Positions 21,831 to 33,079 of a stretch of 64,000 nt of DNA are shown here, piece by piece. This DNA is from Lindgomyces ingoldianus. Its lineage: Eukaryota; Ascomycota; Dothideomycetes; Pleosporales; Lindgomycetaceae. Position 1 is the first letter of the stretch. Every line of letters begins with the position of its first letter. Made by a program: the position numbers and the translations under genes. The stretch lies in assembly GCF_010093535.1 (NCBI RefSeq), contig NW_022985231.1, positions 1 to 64,000 on the forward strand, read 5' to 3'. Below the pieces are notes generated by a model that saw only the letters and a program-made list of their open reading frames with translations, was not told the origin of the DNA and made no database searches.

Positions 21831-23594
21831 TTTGTTGACTTCAAGTCGAGAACCGCAGGATTGGATATTTAAAGTTATCAAAAATCTAAGAATTGGGGTG
21901 GTATACCTGCCCAGGTGAGCCTAGCATGCTCGTTGACGGGTCAGGGAAATGCGATGGTCTGAATAAGTGGAATTTGGAGACTGGAGAAGCCTTATACCTG
22001 AGGTCACAGAGACACTCGCCAATTTGGAATGGTTACCAAGTGCTTGAAGAGCTCGGTTTTGCATCGAAATTCTTGAGGCAAGAGCCTTAGGTTCTTTGTA
22101 ACTCTCAAGATCCCGCGGCTTTGGTGATGGCATCGAAGACATGGGGATGAAACATCGTCAAGCGGGTTGGGCTGCAGCCGCCACAATGCTTCGCCAAAGT
22201 GATCGCCGGATTTGCTGATCGATTTTCCAGCATATGCTGAAGAGTTTCGTGGGATTCATCCGGCAGCATTGAGCTTGCTTCGTCTTGTAAAGTTAATGCA
22301 AAGAAGCCTGAAAGTTCCAAATCGAGGTCGAAGACGGCTTGAGGGGCGCAATGGCTTCTAGAAAAAGACGCCGAACGCTCGATAGAAGGTATGCAGGACA
22401 TCTGATCGAAATGGTAGGTGCACCTACCGAGGTATTAAGATGTTAATGGTCGGATGAAGGTCAAGGACTGGAAACCTTAGCCTTGAGCCCACCTTTTCGA
22501 TCTGCAACCTACCACGTGATAGAACACTGCGCCTGGGCATCTTGTCACTTGACATTGGACGTGAAAGGAGTGATTGAGGACGGAGATTGGGATCGATCAA
22601 ATGCTCTCCTTCATTCTAGCAGGGGGTTTAACAGATCATCTCTTTCCTGGTTATATTCCCCTCCTGGTAACAATGTGCTGTACCTTTTGTTACTGCTGTG
22701 AAACATTTTTGAAAACCCTCTCAACTCTTTTAATATTTATGATATTCTTCGAAATTATAAAAGTACATTCCTTCATAAATATACAGATTAATCAGAGCAA
22801 AAGCGCGAATCATCACGTGGATAAGCGGCTGAGTCAGCGACCTCACATTGCGTCTCAGTTCGGTATTTTTTCCAGCAACCTTCAGCAACCTGCAACTCTC
22901 AAAAACACACACCCATTCCGCTAAACAGCGCTGTATTGTAACGCAATCTCATAGGGATGACCCAAAAGTTCATTCTACTGGCAGTAGCGGTGCGGAAAAC
23001 ACATTCCTGACCTTGCTCATGGAGAGGTCGCTACTTCAAGTCCTTCAAATCGGCCCTTCATGAACATACACTCCTTCCAATTGACCAACCCGCTCTCGAA
23101 ATGCTCCTGGCCAACTTAAATCCTCGGAGACTGAGGCAGCTGTAACCTGGGCAGCTGTTCCAGTTAGGCGTTTTCTCTTACACACCTCGCACACAAGTAT
23201 CTGTGACAGCTCCTGTTTCACCAAAGATTCCATCATCATATCCCCAAGATAGGCTAGCGCAGAGGTACGCACTTACTACTTTAGGAAATGTCAGATCGAA
23301 TAATCTCTGTACCAAATGGGTGTCACTATTCATCCTACGGACCTTCGACACACTATTGAAAGCACCAACAAGAGATGAAGGGGAGGCCAAGTGAAAAGTG
23401 TAGTATAAGTATGGACGATATGTGCAGCGGGAAGCTTCTGCACCAGCGGTCCATCACTCAGTTTAGTCCTATCATCCCCTAGTTTCTTGATTTTTATCAT
23501 TCTTTCGCGACGTTAGAGACGTCCCATTTTTATTCTAGCCAATCACGTTCTCTCCTACTATAAACATTCCTAGCTCCAAGCTACAACGATCGCC
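21831..23594. other. Intergenic region with a 16-bp perfect palindrome
   Basis: No gene is supported. A perfect palindrome GGTAGGTGCACCTACC lies at 22413-22428, between the GDSL gene and the propeller gene, and could be a binding site. An AT-rich patch lies at 22720-22800. Short open frames have no recognisable content. Confidence 0.4.
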
Positions 23595-25091
23595 ATGCTC
23601 ACCACGATGTATTCCCTTGTTTCGCTTCTCATTGCGACAACTGCTTTAACGTCTCCCGTTAACCCAGGAATTGGTCCATCTCCGCACCTTACTCCATCTA
23701 ATAGTATCAGCATCAGGCGCCGCCAAGCCCAGAATGCTGCGACCGGAAAGGCGGTCTATTTTATCACGAATAATGCGCAAAATGCTGTTGTCGCCCTACC
23801 GATCAATTCCGACGGTACTCTAGGTGATGCATCTGTCACAGCGACCGGTGGAGCAGGCTCGAATTCGATTGATGGCGCGACTAAGCAGCCAGCAGTACCT
23901 GATGCGCTCGTAGGACAATCTGCTTTAACCGTCTCAGGCCAGGTAAGAAGTCCTCCTGTTTGCTTTGAGAGTACCGGTAAACTGATCCAAGTGTAGAATA
24001 TTTTCGCAGTAAACGCTGGTTCAAACACAGTGTCTATGTTCGCCATTTCTCCCAACGATCCATTAAAACTTCAGCAAGTCGGACAGCCTGCAGCCCTGCC
24101 TGGCACTTTCCCTAATACAGTGGCTGCATCGTCTGCGAACTCGCTCGTCTGCGTCGGTACCACAGGATCGAAGGCTGGGGTTTCCTGCGCGAACTTTGAT
24201 ACCAAGAATGGTATTGGGCAAATGGATAGTTTGAGGCCATTTGATTTGGGACAAAGCGATCCGCCGGTCGGACCAACGAACACTGTGTCGCAAACATTCT
24301 TTTCTGAAGACGAGACTATGCTTTTCACGACTGTGAAGGGTGACCCGGCTGCCAACAAGACTGGGTTTCTGAGTGTGTTCACAGTCGATGGGAATGCGTC
24401 ACAGGCTGGTGTAAAGCCCCGTCATAATGCGAAAGGGGGAAAGAAAGGAAAGGGCAAAGGGAAGGGGAGATGGGAAGGGAATGCAAATGGGAATGCCAAT
24501 GGAAACGAGAATGCAAACACAGCTGCAAACAACACCAACGTATGCGCCGGAGCCGGAGCCGGAGCCGGAACCTCCATCTCCAAACTTTCAACACAAGAAA
24601 CTCAATCGAGCCCCCCCGGAACCGCTGTCCTCTTCGGTTCGCAACCCATCCCGGGCCAAAACCAGATCTTCGCCACAGACGCCTCCTTCGGCGCCGGCAT
24701 CCTCTCACTCGACTCCTCTAACACCGCAACGCTAATCGCAAACCAAAGCATCAACGGCCAAAAGGCAACATGCTGGGCCACTATCTCTCTCTCCACCAAC
24801 TCAGCATTCGTGACGGATGTCGGGGTGAACCGAATCGTTGAGATGAGTCTCAAGGATGCGAGTATCGTGGGTGTCATCGACTTGAGTACGGTGGAGGCAA
24901 GTGCAGCCGATCCTGGACTTATTGATTTGAAGGCCGCGGGGAATTTCTTGTATGCCTTAAGTCCGGGGAATGGGACGAGTGAGGCTGCTATTAGTGTCGT
25001 GGACGTGAAGAGTAAGAAGTTAGTTCAACATGCAACGTTGAAAGGGGTTGGGGCTGGGGCAAATGCTCAAGGTATAGCTGTACTCTTGTAG
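23595..25091 (+). CDS. Secreted 3-carboxymuconate cyclase-like beta-propeller protein
   Basis: Two exons (23595-23942 and 23997-25091, intron 54 bp) encode 480 residues. A signal peptide (MYSLVSLLIATTALTSP; the alternative ATG at 23607 fits it best) is followed by a dibasic/RRR site and a mature part built of propeller-like strands: KAVYFITNNAQNAVVALPI, NIFAVNAGSNTVSMFAIS, SQTFFSEDETMLFTTVKG, QIFATDASFGAGILSLD, AFVTDVGVNRIVEMSL. This matches the fungal 3-carboxymuconate-cyclase/lactonase-like secreted family, which includes abundant surface antigens; enzyme activity of these is uncertain. A low-complexity insert at residues 260-315 (GKKGKGKGKG, then NANGNANGNENAN, then AGAGAGAG) splits the domain. 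A GCCGGA microsatellite at about 24549-24572 underlies part of it. Confidence 0.85.
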
Positions 25092-26245
25092 GGGGTTTCA
25101 GACAGGAGGAGAGATTCCAGCGTATACAGGTGTGATCCAGGAAAGGGGCGATGGGCTCGACCTTTCCTCATCTTAGGAGAAACGAAGCTGAGGATATTTT
25201 AGGCAATCCTACCAAGAAAATTAGAATGTACAGTCTGATGCACTCGACGCAATTGACTAGAGAGCCTTCTATCGCCTAATAAAGTGTAGCGAAATTCAGA
25301 TCGCAGATACCTGACATGATACGCAAAGAAAACGTAACCACCCGCCATCTACACTAGATTCATCCTCTAATGCCCACTAGTGGGTACGAAATAGACACAT
25401 ACTCCATTTCCATAAATGCCGCGCGGTGGTTCGGAATTCTCTAGAAGATCCTCCAACCCTTTAACACACCACTTTCTGCCTCTACTACTACTCGTCACCA
25501 TCTCACTCTAAGTCTTCCCCCCAGCCCCATCCAGGGGCGCAAAGACTTGCCTTCGCAAAGTAACAATTTCGCACTTTTATTAGTGGCGTCCTTCTCTAGT
25601 CTGCGTTCTGCGAAACCTGCCAATACCTAGCTTGTGAAAGTGATTTGTCACAGTAATCTCCACGGGGCGAGAGAGCATAGAATTGACTTATCAAAAAGAA
25701 ATATTTCCGAAATCTCTGAGATAGGGTGTGAGGTCCGTAGGTCCGCCTGATCCTTTCCCCTCCTGTATGTTTTAACATGATTGTGCACACGGAAGGATTT
25801 CGACGGCCACGCTGGAGGAAACTGGTTTATAGAATGTCTTCGGATTCCTCTGATGATCTGAGTGGCCTTGGTTTAGCTATGGACTGAGGGAGCGAGTATA
25901 TAATAGCATGTTCTTGGATGAAGAGATATACAAGAATAAAGGGTGACGAAAACGCGGCAGTGCTCCATCTTGTAACTGAGACAGGGCAATGGTCGTTTGT
26001 TGGCCGGCAAGCATTTAATTAACTTCAGATGATTGGAAATAATTTCTCCCTTCCCATCACAGCAACATTCGTCACTGATTGTCTTTGCGGATTACCCTAA
26101 CTTGCTGTTTGAAAGGGCACTATTTCCTCACTCGTTGTCAGACATCGGCTGTATTGTAGCGACGTGAGGCAACCTATTCAAACGCCATGCATAAAAGAAA
26201 AAGAATAAATGCTAGAATTTCTATTCAATTCAATTCCCGCCTCCA
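25092..26245. other. Intergenic region, no supported gene
   Basis: Sequence between the 3' ends of two convergent genes (propeller and nitroreductase). Only short open frames without similarity are seen. The length (about 1.15 kb) is more than two 3' regions require, but I see no repeat or RNA gene. Confidence 0.4.
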
Positions 26246-27249
26246 TCACGCATCCGCACCATAAACAAACAGCCTCTCTCCTTCCACAGGCTTAAACGAC
26301 TTCTCCATAGGCTCTCCCGCACGCCCCCCAAATACTAGCTGAGCCCTAAGCTTCCAGTCCAACGGCACCTTCCAGTGCTCCATGGCCTTGCGATCAATGA
26401 CGGGGTTGTAGTGCTGCAAGTTTGCGCCAAATCCTTCGGCCTCAAGTGCTACCCATAGGGCAAATTGGTGCATGGCGGAGGTGTGCTCGGACCAGTCAGG
26501 GAAGTGGTGGGCGTAGAGAGGGAAGGCTTTCTGGAGAGCTTGTACAGGTTCTGGATCTTCGAAGAAGAGGATCTAGGGATGAGATGTTAGTAGAGATCCA
26601 TTTGTGGCGGTGGGGTCATACGACATGGCGTCATGGGGGTGGGGCTTGCAGGAGCAGGAGCTGGTGGGGCAATCTCGAAGCATGCTTGCCTCAGGTCATG
26701 CAACCCCCCCTGATGACCTTCAAAATATCTTCGTGACAAGATGAAGAAAAATTCTCGACCGCCTTGCATGGGCACAGGAAATAGGAATTATCGACATACC
26801 GATCCATAAGCTGCTCTGAATCCCTTCACCTTGGCTTCGGTGCTACCAAACTGGTCGGCTGGAACCATGGGCTTCAACACCTCAAGTACCATATCCCAGA
26901 ACGTCTCGTGCTCTTTTTTCAGCAAGACAACAAGTCTTGCCGACTGTGAGTTGAAGGATGAGGGGACGTGAAGAACGGCTTCTTTGACGATTGCGGTGAT
27001 TTCCTTGTCGGAGATGGGAGCCGTGTTATTCAAGGCATAGTAAGTACGACGTTCCTTGATGGCCTGGAGGAAAGACTTTTGTGAGGCCATTGCAGATGAA
27101 GAGCTCGATGAGAAAGGTTTTGGAGAAAGATCAGAAGGAGTCGGATTGTGTGTCTGTTGAAGGGACGGGGCAACGCGCGCAGCCGCGAAGCTTTTGTACC
27201 CAGACCCGCGGACACCTCTGCTCACGGTTTGTAAGGAATTCCTAAGCAT
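26246..27249 (-). CDS. Nitroreductase family protein (HBN1-like), possibly mitochondrial
   Basis: Two exons (27249-26800, 26572-26246) with a long 227-bp intron give 258 residues. The domain starts at FLQAIKERRTYYALNNTAPISD, followed by KEAVLHVPSSFNSQSARLVVLL, ILFFEDPEPVQALQKAFP, and FALWVALEAEGFGANLQHYNP, typical of fungal HBN1/FRM2-type nitroreductases that bind FMN and respond to lipid or oxidative stress. Residues 1-53 (MLRNSLQTVSRGVRGSGYKS, then Ser-rich) are rich in Arg and Ser and lack acids, as a mitochondrial presequence would. A start at 27090 (MASQKSF) would give the usual 205-residue cytosolic form. An upstream in-frame ATG at 27426 would add a hydrophobic segment (GLVTGLFAGLLLALFLEQ). 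The start is therefore uncertain; the domain is not. Confidence 0.82.
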
Positions 27250-27792
27250 GGTTGCGTATGATACGAGACAGGAGAGGAGAATCGGAGCAAATGTGGATCC
27301 GTTTGGGACGTCTGCTTTGCTTTGCACGGCACTCGGCACTTGATTTCGCAGTACTTGTTCCAGGAAAAGTGCTAGGAGGAGGCCCGCGAAGAGCCCGGTT
27401 ACCAAGCCGAAGGTCAGTTGGGTCATGACGCCAGCAGTTGCCGTCGAAAACTCGTCATGCAAGGGATAGGTATCTCGGGCGAGATAGTGAGATAGTGACC
27501 ATTCAATGAGTCTTGATAATGAAAATGCAGAGTATTTCCAAGCAATTCGGAATTTCTGTACATTGGGGAGAGGGCTCCTCGCAAGCTTCGCATCGGGTCG
27601 GTCTCGGAAACGCCAGATTGCCGGCGGCTTAGCAAACGCCTCTACCGATTGTTAAGCCCTGCACGTGACTGCGGAATCCTACCGCAGCAGACGATCGTCA
27701 TGACCATTTTTCTTCTCTTTCTATTCTACTTCTGCATGTTGTAGCACCGTGGTCAAAATTGCGAAATGGCTTTAATATCTTTCCTGTTTCAT
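27250..27792. other. Intergenic region between nitroreductase and DUF1772 genes
   Basis: If the upstream ATG of the nitroreductase (27426) is used, the first 177 bases would be coding. The remainder holds the promoter and the 3' region of the DUF1772 gene. Nothing else is recognised. Confidence 0.35.
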
Positions 27793-28355
27793 TCAATTCA
27801 CGCTCGCCCAGAGGCCCAATCCTGCACCAATCAAAAGCAAAGTGCCCCGACCCAAAACTAGTCTCCCCCATTGACGAACCAAATCATGCGTATCGCTTTT
27901 GCCCTCTGAGCTGGACATCTTCGCTCTCTTCATCAGCTCCTCGTTCGTTCTATTCATCACAATCTTCGTATAGGGCGCCAACCCAAAGGTCGCTACTGCT
28001 GCCGCAATGTATAGATTCCTCCTCGCGTTCGTCACAGCTCCCGTGGATGTCAACGTAGTCCTGTATGCAAGCGTCGCGAACCCCACAGCGGAGCTCATGG
28101 ATAGGGATACGACTGGTGTAATGCCATAGTCGTAAAGGATCTGCCATTGTGTTGCGAGGGTTGATGGGGCTGAGTGCAGGAGTGCTGGGAGCGTGACGAT
28201 AGATGAGGAGAGATTTGTTCCTAGAATTCGTTAGGGTGGTATTTGAACCGTGGAGATGACATGCGATATGACTTACCAGCTGCAATTGCAGCGGCCAGAA
28301 TGCTGAAAGTTTGTAGGGCGGGGGTAATCGAGTCGGCGGCGAGTGGAGTCAACAT
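27793..28355 (-). CDS. DUF1772 (anthrone oxygenase-like) small membrane protein
   Basis: Two exons (28355-28277 and 28220-27793, intron 56 bp) encode 168 residues. Four hydrophobic segments are visible: FSILAAAIAAGTNLSSSIV near residue 20, PVVSLSMSSAVGFATLAY near 65, NLYIAAAVATFGLAPYTKIVM near 95, and LVLGRGTLLLIGAGLGLWA at the C-terminus. The N-T-L-S-S-S after segment one and the PYTKIVM-NRTNEEL loop are typical of DUF1772 proteins. Relatives act as anthrone oxygenases in anthraquinone pathways, but most genomic copies stand alone, and no polyketide synthase is found in this window, so the substrate is unknown. Confidence 0.85.
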
Positions 28356-28639
28356 CCTGAGTGTGAACGAGGCTGGTAAGGCTGCGGTCTTGATTAAGCT
28401 TCTCGTAATTTGTGGATAGGTAGCGTAGACGGGTGGTGTTGCTTGTTCGAAGTGAAATTTAGGAGGGTAGAGTGTGACCCTTTATACCTCATTCAACCTA
28501 CGAACTATTATTCTCGCACGTAAAGGTAGCCGTCCCAACTCAAAGCCGGATTCCGGACTATGGTGGCAGGCTGGTGTTTCGGCCGTGAGCTGCTTGGCGC
28601 GGAAGGTAAAGCGGTGTTCCCATCGCTCCGGCGGCACAC

Positions 28640-28968
28640 ACCAAAAATCACCAAGAATTAGAAAAGCCGTACCTTAATATCTCGACAACGGCGTAATAAT
28701 AAATCCGATCTCTCCTACATTTGCATTTTATACCTATTTTGAGTCTCATCTTAAACTTACAAGGTAACAGTTATCATCAATATGTCAAGTTCGGGTCCAA
28801 ATCTACAGCCGAGTTGCTCTATATCTAGAAGTACCAGAGAAATTACCTTGAAAGTCGAATATAAGACTCAAAACAGATATAATAGGATGACTATGAGAAT
28901 TAAGAATCTATTAAGCCATTGTTTAGATATTACGGCACATTTTATCCGATTCTTGGTGATTTTTAGGT
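28640..28968. mobile_element. Fold-back MITE-like element with long inverted repeats
   Basis: The segment 28640-28767 is matched, in reverse complement and with scattered differences, by 28843-28968; a loop of about 75 bp lies between. Outer ends read ACCAAAAATCACCAAGAAT on the left and ATTCTTGGTGATTTTTAGGT on the right. The inner ends share TTTTGAGTCT and CAAGGTAA. No transposase frame is inside. The two-arm structure, small size and AT-richness fit a non-autonomous DNA element. I could not identify a clean target-site duplication. Confidence 0.65.
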
Positions 28969-29784
28969 TGTAACAGGGAATAGTGTGTGCAGGGAACTAG
29001 TGGAACACATTACCGGTAACTCGGAATGGGTGGTCAGCACTATCTGCGCACGCCACTATTCCTCCTCCTTCACGAATTTTCGTTTTGTCGTTTGATATTC
29101 TGTACCCAAAATACGACTCCTGTCATGTCAGCATCACCAGGTGACATATGAAAATATCCACTTCTTCTTATATATCCAAATACATACGGGCTCAGAGGAT
29201 CTAGACACCGAAGGTCTCCCCACTAGGGGTAGGAAAACGATGGAGGATATTCCGGCCCATTCCACATTCGAGCTCACGCTACTTGACCAACGGTATTTTT
29301 TAAGCAGAACATGCACTTCTAACGTTCCTCACTCGTAAAATGTGCCCGCGCTTAGGGTTCGATTGAGCAGCAAATGCATTTAGGGCCCATCAAAGATATA
29401 TTAGACGGGTTAACAGCCAAACAGCAATTCGCAGCTCCTCCACTCCCCTACTCCCCGCACTCCTCATCTCCTCATATTCCTATAAAGTTCTCCCCAATGA
29501 CCCCAGGCCTTCCGAATCGAGCAGCGAAGCTTACCCCAAGAGGAATACGAGGATGCCGAATCGAGCCAGATAGAGAACCGCAGGAAGTAGAGGCAATACA
29601 GGAGGATTATCGATTCTGCCTCGAATTAAAGTGAATCTCATAGTTTTAAAATTGAGATGATTGCTGCCGTCATAGTGTTGCGAGTGGCGATAATTTAAGC
29701 CGTATATGAATATCCATCCTCCCAGCCAGAACCCCTCAAGCTTTTTTACCATTGACTTCAATTCCGATTCAAAATTTATCTACC
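28969..29784. other. Intergenic region before the cysteine-rich secreted gene
   Basis: No gene supported. It includes the promoter of the gene starting at 29785. The open frames here show no similarity and no start context. Confidence 0.35.
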
Positions 29785-30699
29785 ATGACCTCGAAACTAT
29801 TTACCTTCCTCCTTGTCACCCTCGCGCTGACATCCCACGCTCTTGGAGCCGCATTCGACTGGCAACGGGACATCCACTCTCCAATGGACAGTTACAGCAT
29901 TGTCGACTTACAATGGGAAGGAAAGATCTTCCCAGACGGGGAGAACGTAACATTATTTGGCGAAGACTTCAAGGTCAATTCATACTCTATCCATCAAGTA
30001 TTTTGTCCTGATCTCCTAGCTAGGCAGTGCTAACCCAGATTCGCGCCCTCAACCCTAACTGGGTTGCTCCCATTCTACCAGACGAAGAAAAGGCCTCCTT
30101 CGTAAAGCGACAGGTCAACGGTGAGATACCCCAACTTTATTTGGGTTAGAGTTGAGCGCAAGTGGTCCGATCAGTGACTGATGGGATCTGTTCCAGGTTA
30201 TTTCTGCGGTGTCTATGCAACAGCCCCGATCGGCGAAGTCTATGATCAGATCAACTACCTCAAATCCCTTGGTAATACTGCTTGTACGGTAGCTGGTCGA
30301 AGCTGTGTGCGTAACGGATGTATGAATAATGGAGCAATATATGTATGTTTCCGTTCCATCCTTCCCTCTCTCATCTACTTTCCCCAACTCCACCGCTATC
30401 TTTCCTCCTTCCCACTAACCCCCTACTAGATGTGTAACGACAACCCCAATCAACTATCCCTATCCTGCCAAGGTGTTCGTATCTACGCCGAAGACGCAAC
30501 AGACCGATGCACACGGTCCGGTGCACCGTGTGGCGGGACTGGGCCGGTAGGAGCACGGAGTCCTGTGTCAGCGCAGATTTTTCCGGCGTATTATCCGGGT
30601 TTGAACGTGTTGACAGGATATTCAAATTGTGGAGATAGTCCGACTAAGAGACCAAATGAGTATGATGCTCCCGGGCCGTTTGGCCGCTGTTGGTCCTAG
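29785..30699 (+). CDS. Secreted cysteine-rich protein with propeptide and Lys-Arg cleavage site
   Basis: Four exons (29785-29997, 30039-30120, 30197-30342, 30430-30699; introns 41, 76 and 87 bp) encode 236 residues. A signal peptide (MTSKLFTFLLVTLALTSHA) is followed by about 75 residues without cysteine, then a dibasic site (SFVKRQVN) and a C-terminal domain with ten cysteines: YFCG, TACT, RSCVRNGC, MCND, LSCQ, DRCT, APCG, SNCG and GRCWS. An even number of cysteines after a Lys-Arg site suggests a Kex2-processed, disulphide-bonded extracellular protein, such as a host-interaction or antimicrobial protein. I do not recognise the family. The first intron could instead start at 29974 (GTCAAT), which keeps frame and removes eight residues; GTATTT at 29998 is the better donor. 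Confidence 0.8.
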
Positions 30700-31030
30700 G
30701 GGAGATGTGGGAAAACGCAGGAGATGGAGGGGTTTAATCCCTACGCTAGATCTAACCGATTGGAAGTCCTTGCTTGCTGCTGGGTTCTGGTGGGATAGGA
30801 GGCGCACAATATTCTCTGTATCATGTTATATATGGGGATTGTATGGGAGCGTTAGCATAACAGGAAGAGTGGGAATTGATTAACTGGTGGAGTAGAAGGA
30901 TATGCCGCCTAGCGATTGACTCAGATTCCACACTCATTGAGATATGTTTCATGAACTACTAACTGACCCCAAAACCCTACACACAACTAACTATGAATCT
31001 GGCTTGGAGCTGCACCGAGTTCCGTAGCTC
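30700..31030. other. 3' region of the secreted gene
   Basis: No coding content is supported between the stop at 30699 and the tandem repeat. Confidence 0.3.
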
Positions 31031-31129
31031 AGGCAAAGAAAACCACGGTCAAGCAATGAAAATCACGGTCAGGCAATGAAAACCACGGTCAGGCAATAAA
31101 AACCACAGTCAGGCAATGAAAACCACGGC
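31031..31129 (+). repeat. 20-bp tandem repeat, about five units
   Basis: Units of AACCACGGTCAGGCAATGAA follow each other with an exact 20-base period from about 31031 to 31129. Single-base differences occur (for example AATCACGG and AACCACAG, and one AATAAA). There are no spacers, so it is a minisatellite and not a CRISPR array. Confidence 0.9.
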
Positions 31130-33079
31130 GGGGATGTAGGCAAGACACGCGCATATTGAAAGATTCGCGAAGGTTTTTAGTTTTACTGAAAGGTTTGTCG
31201 TAAGGCATGTAAAAAGGTCTCCATAATTCTTACAATAGTTTTAATAAATAGCTATGGGAGGTAGTAGGATGAGAAGTGACATCATTTCAGAATCCAAAAT
31301 TAACTCACATACTGATTCGCTAGTCTAATCCGAGCTTCGAAACTTGCGGGGAGATCATAAAAGTGGTGAACAAAGCCAGGCGGAAACTACATTTCAGGGA
31401 GGTCTATCATGAAGAAGTCGAACAGGTGTTCTTGCATTAGAGAGTGGACAAGGGTAATTTATCATAGGTTTCAAAGGGTCAATCTTCTATCACACACAGC
31501 AGACGAATCTATATAGCTCGATAGAATGCACGCGCGACATAATTCAAGACAAAATTCCGCATGGTAGTAACGATCCTGCTATCCCGCCGAGATGGTTAGC
31601 TGTTAGGCTCTCCTCTGGTCTTATTCCATGCTATATAGTAAAACATTGTAGTCGGTGAGAGCGAGGATTCCTTTCGCGTGGTGCAGTGTTGGAGGGGATT
31701 CTAGGCTCGGAGGCTTTCTCTAAAATTGGAACTGTTAGCCTGTAAGAACTGCGATTCTTGCGGCCGCCTCATCCATGGTAATTGGGTTTAGAATGTTCCA
31801 GCCATTCTTCTTCTGTATATGCTGATTTAAGATTGCACGAATGGGACGCATTGATCGGACAGTAATAGGGAAGTAGCAGTAACGGTTGGAATAATACCAG
31901 AACATCGCCTTGTCAAATATCACAAAAGAATGGGAGAGTTGTTTCCTTAGTCCTTTAGTCCTTTCTTGCCAAACTACAGGACTCTGAACAAAGATGGCAT
32001 ATGAAGGGGGTAAGAGAGGTCCAAGCGGTTCCAACGGCTACCGCAGCTTTCTATCCCCAACGGAAATCGCGCCCGAGGACGATATCCATCTTTAACTGGT
32101 GTCGGTATCAAAATTAGGATCTAAGGTACTCGCTTCACGTGGTACGGGGTTGTGGGGCGAGGGATCGGTCAGAAATAGTAATAGTTGTTGACGACAACAA
32201 ATCGAAAGCGTGCAGAAGTTGAGCTAATGTCTGAGGAAGCTCATAAATTCACCCTACCACCTGATGAGCAATATGAAATCTTTTGGCTCAGAACAGAAAG
32301 CTGCATCTGTCAACGTTCTCCCTTTTCACGCAAGAAACTTAACAGATAATCTGCTGTCGCAGCTCTTCTTCCAATTATTATTTTCACTGATAAAGGATTC
32401 CCGCCCCATTTATTTTTAATCCAAAGTCATCGAGCCTCCAATGGTTGGATCCAGACCTAGAGTTTGGAATGTCAAGTCGCAATATCTCCGGAAGATGTGA
32501 GGGCCATCCTTTGTTGGTTCTGTATCATAATGGCTCCTGTGGTATATATCACTTTAAGTGAGGAAGATGAGAAGATCCCTCCCGTCATCTTTGGCCATCT
32601 AGCACCTGGGCATATTCACATCGACCGTGGAATCATATCAGGGAAGATTTGGTCAGTTAGGCCTCTCGCTGGAATTTGAGACACTCCAACAGCATGCAAG
32701 ATTCTGTATAAGAACACCCCTGTCATGTCCATGTTAGGTGTGGTCGAGTGGCACGCGCCGGGTTCCTTTTCCGTGGCCTTGCATGTTAAGTGTACGACAT
32801 GATCTTGGCTTAATTTATATTACTCTGACCCTGGAAAATCTTGCGGGGTCGTTAAAGTACATCGCTTTTACTGGTAGAGGAAACCTTAGCCACGTGTTGG
32901 TCCAAACTCCGTTCTGCCTAGACTGTATCCATTCCGGAGCTATCCTTCCGCATTTCTTTCCTCGTTCGGCGACAATCGCTCGAGGAACAACGTCTATTTA
33001 GGTTATGAACTCTAACATTCCCGCCTAAGAATTTCAATAGGAAAACCTCCTTTCTGTTGTATTCTTAGGAGCTGCAACC
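31130..33079. other. Long intergenic region, including an unassigned 99-residue open frame
   Basis: A minus-strand frame at 32034-31735 (MEPLGPLLPPSYAIF ... AVLTG) is open but unrecognised. Sequence at about 31618-31650 resembles 62330-62362 elsewhere in the window, which may reflect old repeat fragments. The last few hundred bases are the promoter of the transporter gene. No RNA gene was recognised. Confidence 0.35.

Noticed and set aside
24379..24735. Arg-rich and Pro/Glu-rich overlapping frames
   Set aside because: They are shifted readings of the low-complexity part of the propeller gene.
27950..28285. 111-residue frame overlapping the DUF1772 gene
   Set aside because: Shifted reading of the DUF1772 exon and intron; the spliced frame gives four clear membrane segments.
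29340..29370. Possible tRNA B-box (GGTTCGATT)
   Set aside because: No matching A-box or acceptor stem could be paired around it.
31031..31129. CRISPR-like repeat array
   Set aside because: Units are directly adjacent with no spacers and the genome is fungal; it is a minisatellite.
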